From Marinospirillum perlucidum (GTDB taxonomy: Bacteria > Pseudomonadota > Gammaproteobacteria > Pseudomonadales > Halomonadaceae), in assembly GCF_003336805.1 (NCBI RefSeq), contig NZ_QFWJ01000006.1, forward strand, positions 1 through 64,000: 64,000 nt of DNA, written 5' to 3'. The notes under the pieces were generated by a model. That model saw only the letters and a program-made list of their open reading frames with translations. It made no database searches and had not been told where the DNA came from. Of this stretch, positions 40,053-49,800 are shown piece after piece. The stretch's first letter is position 1. Each line of letters begins with the position of its first letter. Made by a program: the position numbers and the translations under genes.

Positions 40053-40826
40053 CTACTGACAGGTATAGCCCCCATCAATAACGACTGCCTGCCCGGTAAT
40101 ACCCCGTCCGCGACCACTGGCCAGAAACAGGCAGTAGTCAGCAATCTCTCGGGGATCGAGCAGGCGTTTTTGCGGCACCAGCGGATAGATCACTTCTTCC
40201 AGTACCTTTTCCAGGGGAACACCGCGATCCCTGGCCAGATCATTCAATTGCCCGCGTACCATTTCGGTATCTACATAACCCGGACAGAGGGCGTTAACGG
40301 TAATACCATGCTCAGCCCCCTCCAGTGCAGCGACCCGAGTCAAGCCGATCACCCCGTGTTTGGCAGAGTTATAACCGGCTTTACCGGCAAAACCCACTAA
40401 ACCGTTGATGGAGGCAAGGTTAATGATCCGCCCGCCTTTTTGCTTTTTCATCACCGGGAAAACTTCCTGCAAAGTCAAAAACGGCGCGACCAGCATGATA
40501 TCCAGCAGAGTTCGGAAGCGTTCGGAAGGAAAGTCCTCCAGCGGAGCCACATGCTGAAGCCCGGCATTGTTGATCAACACATCCAGGCCACCAAACTCAT
40601 CCACCAGTTGCCTGACCGAAGTACGCAGTTGCTCTTCATCCGTTACATCGCAGACCAGCCCCAGGCGGTCATCACCCTGGCCGCCCAGCTGATCCAGAGC
40701 CTTGTCCAGGGCAGCCTGATCCCTGTCGAGAATGGCCACCCTGGCCCCTTCTTCCAGGAAAGCTCTGGCCACTTCAAAACCTATGCCCTTGGCTGCTCCA
40801 GTGATCAATACGCGTTTACCTGACAT
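40053..40826 (-). CDS. bdhA: 3-hydroxybutyrate dehydrogenase
   Basis: NAD-dependent short-chain dehydrogenase that oxidises D-3-hydroxybutyrate to acetoacetate. The 257-residue protein starts at ATG 40826 with GGGAG 6 bases upstream. Glycine motif TGAAKGIG, NNAGLQHVAPLEDFP, the catalytic Ser-Tyr-Lys (INLASINGLVGFAGKAGYNSAKHG) and AALEGAEHGITVNALCPGYV are those of the BdhA family. It is the last gene of the TRAP operon, 26 bases after dctM, linking uptake to catabolism. Neither a phaC nor a ketothiolase gene is in the window. Confidence 0.93.
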   Translation of the reverse strand: MSGKRVLITGAAKGIGFEVARAFLEEGARVAILDRDQAALDKALDQLGGQGDDRLGLVCDVTDEEQLRTSVRQLVDEFGGLDVLINNAGLQHVAPLEDFPSERFRTLLDIMLVAPFLTLQEVFPVMKKQKGGRIINLASINGLVGFAGKAGYNSAKHGVIGLTRVAALEGAEHGITVNALCPGYVDTEMVRGQLNDLARDRGVPLEKVLEEVIYPLVPQKRLLDPREIADYCLFLASGRGRGITGQAVVIDGGYTCQ

Positions 40827-40852
40827 TTTCAACTCCCGTCAACTCAGCAGAT

Positions 40853-42193
40853 TTACACAAGGCCCGGTAACCAGAGCACCAGGGCAGGGAAGAGAATGCA
40901 CAGCGCCAGCCCGAGCAGCTGCAGCAGCACATAGGGAAGAATCGACTTGTAGATGGTGGTAATTTCCACCTGGCCCTTGGTGATCCCCTTGAGATAAAAA
41001 AGGGCATAACCGAAGGGTGGCGTCAGAAAACTGGTTTGCAGATTGATCGCCATGAGCACGGCAAACCACACCAGGGTCGCCTGAGTCGACATGCCAAAGT
41101 CCATCAACTCGATCACCGGCAGCAAGATGGGCAGGATCACATAGCTGATTTCGATCCATTCCAGGAAGAAACCCAGCACAAAAATCAGCAGCATGATCAT
41201 CAGCAGCAACCCGTAGGGGCCCAGACCGGTGGAATCCACCAGATCCATGATCATGTAGTCACCACCCAAGCGCTTGAAGATCAAGCTGAAAGCCGTGGCA
41301 GTCACCACGATAAAAATGATCATGGCCGTGGTCTTGGCGGTGTCGTAACAGACATCCCTTAAGGTGGCGTATTTTAGCTTGCGGGCAATCACGGCCAGCA
41401 GCAGCGCACCCACTGCCCCGATAGCCGCCGCTTCAGTTGGCGTGGCAATCCCTGCCATGATCGACCCCAGCACCGTCACCATCAGGAAGACCGGTCCCAC
41501 CAGATCACGCAGAAGGGCAAAAGCCAGGGGCGTGGTATCAGTTTCTTCGGCATCCGGGTCAGCCAGGGGCATCCACTCGGGCTTCAAGCGCCCCATTACC
41601 AGCAGATAAACCACATAGAGGGCACCCAGCAGCAACCCGGGAAAGAGGGCAGCCTTGAAAAGATCCCCGACCGATAGCTGCATGATCGAACCCATCAGCA
41701 CCAACATGATCGAAGGGGGAATCAGAATACCCAGGGTGCCGGATGCAGCGATGACGCCACAGGCCATCTCCTGCCGGTAACCCTGTTTGAGCATCACCGG
41801 CAGAGCCAGCAGCCCCAGCATCACCACCGAGGCCCCCACAATCCCGGTACTGGCAGCCATGACCACACCGAGAATAGCCACGGAAATAGCCAGACCACCC
41901 CGAACCCGGCCAAACAGACGCTGCAGGGTGAGCAGCAAACGCCCGGCCACCCCGGATTTTTCCAGCATCAAGCCCATAAACACAAACAGGGGGATGGCAA
42001 TATACAGCCAGTTTTCCAGAACACCGCCGTAGATGCGTGAACCCATCATGCCGAGGAATGGCAGAGGCACCTCACCCACCAGGGCAAAAATTATCGCCAA
42101 CCCGCCCAAAACAAAAGCCACGGGGTAGCCGGTAAAGATCCCGCCAAACAGGCAGGCCACCATCAAAAGTGGTAGCAGGTATTCAGCCAGCAT
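40853..42193 (-). CDS. dctM: TRAP transporter large permease (DctM type)
   Basis: The 446-residue inner-membrane permease, driven by Na+ or H+ gradients. Start at ATG 42193 (GGAG seven bases upstream), inside the dctQ end. About 12 helices; family segments FTGYPVAFVLGGLA, IAIPLFVFMGLMLEKSG, IPPSIMLVLMGSI and LQTSFLTPPFGYALFYLKG. The last motif is characteristic of the mannitol/chloroaromatic (TakM) branch, whose systems carry 2-oxo or hydroxy acids. Confidence 0.93.
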   Translation of the reverse strand: MLAEYLLPLLMVACLFGGIFTGYPVAFVLGGLAIIFALVGEVPLPFLGMMGSRIYGGVLENWLYIAIPLFVFMGLMLEKSGVAGRLLLTLQRLFGRVRGGLAISVAILGVVMAASTGIVGASVVMLGLLALPVMLKQGYRQEMACGVIAASGTLGILIPPSIMLVLMGSIMQLSVGDLFKAALFPGLLLGALYVVYLLVMGRLKPEWMPLADPDAEETDTTPLAFALLRDLVGPVFLMVTVLGSIMAGIATPTEAAAIGAVGALLLAVIARKLKYATLRDVCYDTAKTTAMIIFIVVTATAFSLIFKRLGGDYMIMDLVDSTGLGPYGLLLMIMLLIFVLGFFLEWIEISYVILPILLPVIELMDFGMSTQATLVWFAVLMAINLQTSFLTPPFGYALFYLKGITKGQVEITTIYKSILPYVLLQLLGLALCILFPALVLWLPGLV

Positions 42194-42794
42194 GCTCGGA
42201 CTCCTTGGATTCAAGTCGGGGATCAAGTATCAGGGCCAGCCCCAGGAAGATACGACCCAGTGCATTGACGGCCAGAAAAACCAGCGCCAGCGGCAGGGCA
42301 CCCTTGATCAGATAACGCTCGCCCAGGCCACCGAAATTGGATTGCTCGCCGGAGACATAGCTCATTTCTACCTGCGGCCAATAGAGATAGGCCACCAGCA
42401 GGCAGAAGGGAATCAGAAAGACCAGATGCCCGACCAGATCCACCAGATGCTGGATGCGCTTGGGAAAGCGCTGATAGAAGAGATCCACGCGCACATGATT
42501 ATTGGTGTGCAGGGCATAGGTGGACGCAAAGAGCACAAAAATGCCGTAGAGGTACCATTGCAGCTCAGTTGCCGAGTTAATGGTAAAAGCATCGCGAAAC
42601 AGGAAGACATCCGTCTCCCAACGCAGGAGTTCATTCATGCCCAGGGCATTCATGATGACGGTCAGCATGACAGCAACGATGACCGCCAGAACGAGCCAGC
42701 TGGTCACCTGCCCAACCCGGATCCCGACCCGGATAAGGGGTCGGGATGCCAGTTCCAGGGCCGCCGCCACACGCAGGTGAACGGCGTTTTCCAT
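42183..42794 (-). CDS. dctQ: TRAP transporter small permease (DctQ type)
   Basis: The 203-residue protein with four hydrophobic helices starts at ATG 42794, overlapping the dctP stop (TAATG). GGAG lies 8 bases before. The region TLHTNNHVRVDLFYQRFP-like (about residue 97-115, ALHTNNHVRVD) is typical of TRAP small permeases. It pairs with the large permease and probably fixes its orientation. Overlaps dctM by 11 bases. Confidence 0.88.
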   Translation of the reverse strand: MENAVHLRVAAALELASRPLIRVGIRVGQVTSWLVLAVIVAVMLTVIMNALGMNELLRWETDVFLFRDAFTINSATELQWYLYGIFVLFASTYALHTNNHVRVDLFYQRFPKRIQHLVDLVGHLVFLIPFCLLVAYLYWPQVEMSYVSGEQSNFGGLGERYLIKGALPLALVFLAVNALGRIFLGLALILDPRLESKESEHAG

Positions 42795-43834
42795 TAGGGC
42801 AGCTCCTGCAGGTCGTACCACTCTTCAATCAGCTGGGCATGGGCCATCAGCGACTCATAGGCTTCGCGGAACTCGGGATTATCTTCCATTTCCGCAGCCA
42901 CCACTTCTTCCCAGGCCGCTTTCAGCTCGTTCAGGGTGGCATCATTGAAGCGACGCACCTCGATATCACTACGCTCCTGCATCTCGTTCAGCGCCTGCAC
43001 CTGACGGTGAGGGGCAGAAGTCATCGACCAGGCCAGGGTGGAACGACAGGCAGTTTCCATTTGCGCCTGCTGCTCTTCGGAGTACTGGTTCCAGACATTC
43101 TTGTTCATGATCAGCGAGAACCAGCTGGCCGACTGATGCCAACCGGGGAAGTAGTAGTAGCTAGCAATGTCCTCAAAGCCCATGACTTCATCCACCTGGG
43201 GCACAGAGAACTCTGCCGCATCAATACGACCGCGCTCCAGCGCCAGATAGATTTCGCCACCGGGAATCAGCTGGGTGGACGCACCGAATTTATTCAAGAC
43301 GCGCGCGCCCAGACCGGAGATACGAAAACGCAGACCATCAAAATCTTCGACCGAATTGATTTCCTGGTTATAGAAACCACCGGTCTCCTGGGGCGAAACA
43401 AAGCAGGGCAGAACCTTGATGTTGTAGTCATCGTATTCCGCTTGAATATAATCCACACCGCCACCGGACCACATCCAGGAGGCAAAGGCTTCGGGCGTCG
43501 GGCCGAAAGGCAGGGCACCGTAGAGATTCAGGAGAGGGATGGTCCCGGCCCAATAGCCCATCCAGTCCCAACCGGCATCAACAGCACCGCTGGAGACGGC
43601 ATTGAAAACCTCAAAAGCCGGTACCAGATCACCCGGCTCATAGACCCGGAATTTGATATCACCACCGGAAGCGACTTCTACCTCGTCACCCAGGTACTTG
43701 GCACCCGCACCGAGGAAGTTTCCGGTATCGAAAACACTGGCAACATCAATCTGACGAGGGCCTTCAGCCAGGGTGGCGGCAGAAACAGCGAGGCAACTGG
43801 CAGCGACGGCCGCTGCTAGGGGTTTCTTGATCAT
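42794..43834 (-). CDS. dctP: TRAP transporter substrate-binding protein (DctP type)
   Basis: The 346-residue periplasmic receptor has a signal peptide cleaved near residue 24 (ATLAEGP). Start ATG 43834 with GGAG seven bases upstream; a longer open frame further upstream is ignored. Family motifs: GDLVPAFEVFNAVSSGAVDAGWDW, and FRISGLGARVLNKFGAS with the conserved Arg of the ligand carboxylate. The stretch GGEIYLALERGRIDAAEF and YYYFPGWHQ are seen in the TakP-like (2-oxoacid) receptors. Ligand unknown; bdhA downstream makes 3-hydroxybutyrate a strong candidate. Confidence 0.9.
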   Translation of the reverse strand: MIKKPLAAAVAASCLAVSAATLAEGPRQIDVASVFDTGNFLGAGAKYLGDEVEVASGGDIKFRVYEPGDLVPAFEVFNAVSSGAVDAGWDWMGYWAGTIPLLNLYGALPFGPTPEAFASWMWSGGGVDYIQAEYDDYNIKVLPCFVSPQETGGFYNQEINSVEDFDGLRFRISGLGARVLNKFGASTQLIPGGEIYLALERGRIDAAEFSVPQVDEVMGFEDIASYYYFPGWHQSASWFSLIMNKNVWNQYSEEQQAQMETACRSTLAWSMTSAPHRQVQALNEMQERSDIEVRRFNDATLNELKAAWEEVVAAEMEDNPEFREAYESLMAHAQLIEEWYDLQELP

Positions 43835-43965
43835 GGAGCTACTCCGTTTTTTTATGCTTGTTGTCATGAAGCCTGTGACCGCTTTTATCAACGGCTGCCG
43901 ACTAACAATCAAAAAGCCTGCCCAAAACAGAGCAACCTTTTACAATCAACAACTTAGAAATAATG

Positions 43966-43981
43966 TTGACGTAAACGTCAA
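43966..43981 (-). promoter_or_regulatory. LiuR-like 16-bp operator upstream of the TRAP operon
   Basis: TTGACGTAAACGTCAA, a perfect inverted repeat TTGACG-N4-CGTCAA. On the minus strand TTGACG could be a -35, with TAAGTT 19 bases later as a weak -10, the long spacer used by MerR-type activators. It lies about 130 bases before the dctP start and is 14/16 identical to the box at 35610. Confidence 0.45.
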
Positions 43982-44006
43982 GCATAATGCTCGACAACCG
44001 GTGTGA

Positions 44007-44028
44007 TTTTTCCGAATTTCCGGAAAAA
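44007..44028. repeat. TTTCCG-N6-CGGAAA palindrome, proximal
   Basis: TTTTTCCG (44007-44014), AATTTC, CGGAAAAA (44021-44028): a perfect 8-6-8 inverted repeat about 175 bases upstream of dctP and 75 bases past the activator gene. It shares half-sites and spacing with the next one 54 bases away, so both may be binding sites for the adjacent sigma-54 activator. I cannot exclude a terminator role. Confidence 0.45.
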
Positions 44029-44060
44029 AAGACTTAAAAACAGCTGCCAGGGCACAAAAA

Positions 44061-44082
44061 CCTTTCCGGATTTTCGGAAAGG
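44061..44082. repeat. TTTCCG-N6-CGGAAA palindrome, distal; terminator-like
   Basis: CCTTTCCG (44061-44068), GATTTT, CGGAAAGG (44075-44082). On the minus strand five T residues follow, so this can also be the intrinsic terminator of the activator gene, whose stop is at 44102. A further half-match TTCCGG-N4-CCGGAA lies at 44083-44098. Confidence 0.5.
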
Positions 44083-44101
44083 TTCCGGAAACCCGGAATC
44101 C

Positions 44102-45484
44102 CTAGCCTTCATCGACTGGAATTCGATAACGGGCCAGCTTGTCATAGAGGGTGGTTTTGCCGATTCCCAGGTGTCTGGCAGCCTGCAAGCGATTGCCATT
44201 ACAGGCTCTCAGGGTTTCCTCCAGGATTTCCTTCTCCACCAGAGCCAAGCGCTCCTTGAGACTGCCCGAAGGCAGATAGACCTGATCGCCCTCGCCCTGC
44301 GTCAGGGTGGCCGGTAGTGCATGCAGGGAGATCTTATGCCCCTGTGATAGATAAAAAGCACTTTCCAGCGCATTTTCCATCTCCCTGACATTCCCCGGCC
44401 AGGAGTATTCCAGCATGCGGGTCAAGGCCTGGGCTGTCAGCTTGGGCACTCTGCGTCCGGTGCGCCGCGCCAGGCGCTGCAGGAAGTGCTCTGCCAGAGC
44501 TGGCAGATCCTCACGGCGATCTCGCAAAGGCGGCAACTCCAGAGAAACCACGTTGATGCGATAGTAGAGATCTTCGCGGAACTCACCGGCTTCCACCAGT
44601 TTTTCCAGAGGCTGGTGGGTGGCGGAGATCAAGCGCACATCCACCTTGACCAGGCGGTTGGAGCCCACAGCTTCGACTTCCCGATCCTGGAGCACCCGCA
44701 AGAGTTTGACCTGCATCGACAAGGGCATATCACCGATTTCATCCAGAAACAGCGTCCCCCCGGCAGCCAGTTGGAACTTGCCCTGCTTACCACCCTTACG
44801 GGCCCCGGTAAAAGCCCCCTCTTCATAACCGAAGAGTTCGGCTTCCAGCAGGTTTTCGGGGATAGCAGCACAATTGATCTTGACGAAGGGAGCCCGCGAA
44901 CGCTCGGAAAGCAGATGCAGGGCATGGGCATAGAGTTCTTTACCCGTTCCCGACTCGCCCCGAATCAGAACAGAAGCATCCCCGGCCGCAACCTTTTTCA
45001 CCTTCTCGTTCAACTGTTGAATCAGGGGACTACGCCCAACCAGATCCGCCAGCTGGTAGCGGGCTCCCGTTTGCTCCTGATCCAGGGCCTTGCGGTAAAA
45101 GTCCAGCTCGGAAACCAGGGATTTAATCTGGGTATTCACCTGCCGCCATTCATGGGTGTCATGAAAAAGCACACTGCCGACCGCACCGACCACCTTGCCC
45201 CGGCGAAAAATCGGATAGCGATTGGCAATCATGTGTCGCCCCTTGATCTCCTGCAGGCAGGACACCTCCGGCTGCCCGGTCTCCACAACCCGGTGCATCT
45301 GGGTATTTTCAATCACCTCGACAATGGGTTTGCCATAAACCTCTTCCCGATCCACCCCCAGAAAAAGGGCGTAGCCCCGGTTGATAAACTGGATACATGC
45401 CTGGCTATCAACAATAACCAGCCATTCCTCCAGGGCATCCAGGGCCTCGATAAGCCTTGATGAAGTTGGTGCGGATAAAGACAT
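44102..45484 (-). CDS. sigma-54-dependent transcriptional activator with PAS domain
   Basis: The 460-residue enhancer-binding protein has an N-terminal PAS domain (about 10-125), AAA+ domain with Walker A GESGTGKE (176-183), the sigma-54-contact loop GAFTGA (223-228) and Walker B GGTLFLDEIGD (242-), and a C-terminal Fis-type helix-turn-helix (ACNGNRLQAARHLGIGKTTLYDKL). It lies next to the TRAP-bdhA operon on the same strand. In Pseudomonas aeruginosa a regulator of this type (HbcR) controls bdhA. I could not find a canonical -24/-12 promoter before dctP. Confidence 0.9.
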   Translation of the reverse strand: MSLSAPTSSRLIEALDALEEWLVIVDSQACIQFINRGYALFLGVDREEVYGKPIVEVIENTQMHRVVETGQPEVSCLQEIKGRHMIANRYPIFRRGKVVGAVGSVLFHDTHEWRQVNTQIKSLVSELDFYRKALDQEQTGARYQLADLVGRSPLIQQLNEKVKKVAAGDASVLIRGESGTGKELYAHALHLLSERSRAPFVKINCAAIPENLLEAELFGYEEGAFTGARKGGKQGKFQLAAGGTLFLDEIGDMPLSMQVKLLRVLQDREVEAVGSNRLVKVDVRLISATHQPLEKLVEAGEFREDLYYRINVVSLELPPLRDRREDLPALAEHFLQRLARRTGRRVPKLTAQALTRMLEYSWPGNVREMENALESAFYLSQGHKISLHALPATLTQGEGDQVYLPSGSLKERLALVEKEILEETLRACNGNRLQAARHLGIGKTTLYDKLARYRIPVDEG

Positions 45485-45545
45485 CAGCCTGCCTCTTGCC
45501 AGTGAAAGTTCTTTGTTTTTTTCAGCATTGTAACCCTGAGGCCTC

Positions 45546-45580
45546 TTGACCGCTTAGACCGACAAGTCTAAACTTGCTGG
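45546..45580 (+). promoter_or_regulatory. promoter-operator of the RND pump operon
   Basis: TTGACC (45546-45551), 17-base spacer and TAAACT (45569-45574) form a plausible promoter. Across the spacer lies the inverted repeat TTAGAC-CGACAA-GTCTAA (45554-45571), and the box CAAGTCTAAACTTGCTGG (45563-45580) recurs almost unchanged before tolC on the other strand. A palindrome GACTAGTC follows at 45580. A repressor of TetR type is the natural guess. Confidence 0.6.
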
Positions 45581-45639
45581 ACTAGTCAGTACACTTTTGT
45601 TCATTTCTGCCAGCAACCCATTTCTCTGGAGAAACCTGC

Positions 45640-46797
45640 ATGTCAATTGCTGCCCTACAACGTAACAGCATCAAGCTGTCTTTTTTATTGATTCCACTGA
45701 TCTACCTGGCAGGCTGTAGTTCCGAAGAGGCAGGCCAGGCCAGCCAACAACAGGGAAGGCCGCCCGCCCCCGTCACCCTGGCACCTGTCAGTACCGATGA
45801 TGTTGAGGTCAGCGTGGATTATGCTGGCCGGGTCAAGGGTTCTCGCCAGGTTGAGGTTCGTGCCCGCGTCGGCGGTATTCTTGAAGAACGCCTCTATGTC
45901 GAAGGGCAGCGTGTCGAGGAAGGCGACCCTCTGTTCAAACTGGATACCGAACCCTACGCCATCGCCCTGCAGATTGCTGAAGCCAACCGGCGTACAGCGC
46001 GCGCCAACCTGGATCAGGCCCAGCGGGAACTCAACCGTATCACCGATCTCTACGCTCGCAATTCCATCAGTCAGCGAGAAAAAGATCAGGCAGTCACCAA
46101 CCTGGAACTGGCCGAAGCCAGCCTGACCCAGGCTGAAGCCGCTGTTGCCGATGCCCAGCGCAATCTACGCTATACCCAAGTGACCGCACCCATCTCCGGC
46201 ATCACCGGTCTGGAAACCCTGTCAGAAGGCAGCCTGGTGGATGCCGGCACTCTACTGACCAGCATCACCCAGAATCACCCGGTGCATGTCCGCTTTGCCC
46301 TGCCTGAAAGTGATGCTGCGGTGCAACGACTGGCCCGCAAGGCACGCGCCAATGCCGGTGAAAGCCAGAGTTTCCAGGCCAGCCTGCTATTGCCGGATGG
46401 CTCCAGCTACGAGCATCCCGGTCAGGTGGATTTCACCGATAGCAGTATCGACCCCCGCACCGGCAGCGTTTCCGCCCGTGCCATCTTCCCCAACCCGGAA
46501 GGCACCCTCATACCCGGCCAGTTTGTACGCCTCTCTCTGGTGCTACAAAAACTGGAAGATGTAGTGGTCATTCCGCAAACCGCCATTACCGATGGTCGTG
46601 AAGGTCCCCAGGTTTATCTGGTCTCTGACGACAACAAGGCCCAGCCTGCACCGGTTGAACTGGGGCCTGTAGTCGAGACTCGCCAGGTCATACTTTCGGG
46701 TCTGGAAGCAGGCCAGCAACTGGTGGTCAATGGCCAGGTGGCCCTCTATCCCGGCGCAGCCGTTCAGGTGACCAATGCACCTGAAGGAGAGGAATAA
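45640..46797 (+). CDS. RND efflux periplasmic adaptor (membrane fusion) lipoprotein
   Basis: AcrA/MexA-family protein of 385 residues. Lipoprotein signal with lipobox LAGC (Cys26). Order: beta-barrel and lipoyl halves flanking an alpha-hairpin (LRTAR-like segment 117-170, KDQAVTNLELAEASLTQAEAAVAD), the APISGITG motif in the second lipoyl part and the membrane-proximal C-terminal domain. Start ATG 45640 with GGAG upstream. It joins the RND pump and a TolC channel. The pump gene starts four bases after its stop codon. Confidence 0.94.
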   Translation: MSIAALQRNSIKLSFLLIPLIYLAGCSSEEAGQASQQQGRPPAPVTLAPVSTDDVEVSVDYAGRVKGSRQVEVRARVGGILEERLYVEGQRVEEGDPLFKLDTEPYAIALQIAEANRRTARANLDQAQRELNRITDLYARNSISQREKDQAVTNLELAEASLTQAEAAVADAQRNLRYTQVTAPISGITGLETLSEGSLVDAGTLLTSITQNHPVHVRFALPESDAAVQRLARKARANAGESQSFQASLLLPDGSSYEHPGQVDFTDSSIDPRTGSVSARAIFPNPEGTLIPGQFVRLSLVLQKLEDVVVIPQTAITDGREGPQVYLVSDDNKAQPAPVELGPVVETRQVILSGLEAGQQLVVNGQVALYPGAAVQVTNAPEGEE

Positions 46798-46800
46798 ACT

Positions 46801-49800
46801 ATGTTCCGCTTTTTTATCGACCGGCCCATTTTTGCCTCGGTCATTTCCATCATCATTCTTCTGGCCGGTGCCGCAGCCATGCGCGCCCTGCCCGTCGAAC
46901 AATACCCCAAGGTGGCACCACCGCAAATCCAGGTAACCGCCAACTACCCGGGAGCCAGTGCCGAAGTCCTTGCTGAAGCTGTGGCTGCTCCGCTGGAGCA
47001 GGAAATCAATGGTGTCGATGACATGCTCTACATGGAATCCACCAGCACTGATGCGGGCAGCCTGTCTATCACCCTGACTTTTGCCATGGGCACTGATCCG
47101 GATCAGGCCGCCATCAACGTCAACAACCGGGTGCAAAGTGCCTTGCCCAAGTTGCCGCAAAGGGTGCGCAGCCTGGGGGTAAGGGTTCAGGCCCGCTCCA
47201 CCGATATACTCCTGGTAGCTGTCCTGCAATCCCCGGACAGTTCACGCGACCCCCTGTTTATCAGTAACTATGCCCTGCTTAACGTGATCGACGAGCTGGT
47301 TCGCCTGCCTGGTGTCGGTGAAGCCAGCCTCTTCGGTGCCCAGGACTATGCCATGCGTATCTGGCTGCGCCCCGACAAGCTGGCCCAGTTTGATCTGACG
47401 CCTGCTGATGTCGCTGCCGCCCTGCGCGAACAGAATGCCCAGTTCGCAGCCGGCCAACTGGGTGCTGAACCGGCTCCGGAAGACCAGGCATTTACCTTTA
47501 CCGTGGCAGCACCCGGCCTTCTGGATAGCCCGGCCGAATTTGAAGAAGTCATTTTGCGCTCCGACCTGGATGGCGGCACCCTGCGCCTGGGTGATGTGGC
47601 CCGGGTAGAACTGGGTTCGCAACGCTACGACCTCTCGGCTACCTATAACGGCAGCCCCGCAGTTCCTCTGGCGGTCTACCTGCAACCCGGTGCCAACGCC
47701 CTGGATACTGCAGAAAGAGTCAGGGAAACCCTGGTCAATATTTCCGAGCGCTTCCCTCAGGGGATCAGCTACACCATTCCTTACGACACCACCGAATTTG
47801 TGGAAATCTCCATCCAGGAGGTAATTACCACTCTGCTGATTGCCGTTGCGCTGGTGGTGGCGGTGACCTTCCTTTTCCTTCAGCATTTCCGAGCGACCCT
47901 GATTCCAGTTGCAGCCATTCCGGTGTCCCTGATCGGTACCTTCGCGGGGATGCAGGTGATGGGCTTCTCCATCAACCTGCTAACCCTCTTTGGTCTGGTA
48001 CTGGCCATCGGTATCGTGGTGGATAACGCCATTATCGTCATGGAAAACGTCGAGCGCCTGATCCATGAAGAAAGCATGAAGGCCCGTGAAGCCTCGATTG
48101 AAACCATGAAGCAGGTCGCCGGGGCCGTGGTTTCCTCGACCCTGGTACTGGTCGCGGTTTTTGCTCCGGTAGCCTTCCTGGAAGGTCTGACCGGCGAGCT
48201 TTACCGTCAGTTTGCCGTAACCATTGCCGTCTCCGTAGTGGTCTCGGGCATAGTAGCCCTGACGCTAACCCCGGCCATGTGTGCGCTGCTGCTGGACAAG
48301 GAGCCCAAGGAAGCTGCAGCCCCCTTCAGGGTCTTTAACCGCTTCTTTGACTGGTTAACCCGTGGCTTTGTCTACCTGGTCAGCCTTCTGCTGCGCCAGA
48401 AAACCCTGGGGGTTGCCCTGTTTATCGGTTTCATTCTGGCCACCGGCTGGTTGATGCAGCGCCTGCCTAATGGTCTGGTACCACCGGAAGACCAGGGGGT
48501 TGCTCTGGTCATCGGCCAACTGCCTCCGGTATCAGCCTTGCCGCGTACAGAAGCCGTACGTGATCAGCTGGCCAATCAACTGACTCAGCTTCCGGAAGTG
48601 CAGGAATTCACCTCCATTGCCGGCTTTGACATCATCGCTGGCTCCCTGCGCACCAATGCCCTGCTCGGCTTTGCCAACCTGACCGACTGGAGCGAGCGTC
48701 CACGCGAAGATCAGCAGGCAGCTGCCGTGGCCCGCAAGATCATGGGCATGGGCTTTGGTATTCAAAATGCCAATATTTTTGCCTTCACCCCGCCGCCCAT
48801 CCAGGGGCTTTCCCTGACCGGTGGTGTGGAAGGCTATCTGCAGATTCGCGGTGAAGCCACGACAGAAGAAATTCAGGCTCAGGCCAGTCGTATTGCCCAG
48901 GCAGCTAATGCCCGCCCCGAGCTGACTAATGCCCGCACCACGCTGAATACCAATATTCCGCGCTATGAAGCTCAGTTGGATCGGGAAAAGGCCAAGGCAC
49001 TGAATGTATCCCTGGATCAAATCTTTGCCGCCATGCAGAGCACCTTTGGCTCCATGTACGTCAATGACTTCTCCTATCTTGGCCGCCTCTGGCAGGTCAG
49101 CCTGCAGTCGGAAGGGGACTTCCGCAGTCATCCGGACGATCTGCGCAAGGTCTTTGTACGTTCGCAAACCGGTGAGCTGATTCCGCTCAGCTCCCTGATC
49201 ACCCTGGAAAGAAGCAGTGGTGCCGATATCATCAACCGCTTCAATATCTACCCGGCGGCCAAACTCATGGCGGACCCGGCACCCGGCTACACCTCGGCCC
49301 AGGCCAAGCAAGCACTGGAAGAAGTAGCAGCGGAATTGAACCAGGACGGCAACAGCCTCTTGGGCTGGATCGGTGAAGCCTTCCAGTTGGATGCAGCGGG
49401 CAATGCCGGCACCGCCGCTTTTGCCATGGGTCTGCTCGCGGTCTTCCTGATCCTGGCAGCCCAGTATGAACGCTGGACCCTGCCTCTGGCGGTGGCCTCG
49501 GCCGTCCCCTTCGGGGTGCTTGGCGGTGCACTCTTTGCCTGGATCAAGGGTTTCCCCAACGATATCTACTTCCAGGTCGGTCTGCTGGTACTGATCGGTC
49601 TGGCGGCGAAGAACGCGATCCTGATCGTGGAATTTGCTGCCCAGAACCGTAAAACCGGCATGTCCTCCACCGAAGCCGCCATCACCGCAGCACGTCAACG
49701 CTTCCGTGCCATTATCATGACGGCCCTGACCTTTATCATCGGTACGCTGCCCCTGGTTTTTGCCACCGGTGCCGGTGCAGCCAGTCGTCAGGAAATCGGT

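Noticed and set aside
43835-44006. A sigma-54 promoter before dctP
   Set aside because: I looked for GG-N10-GC on the minus strand and found only near misses (for example around TTGGGCAGG).
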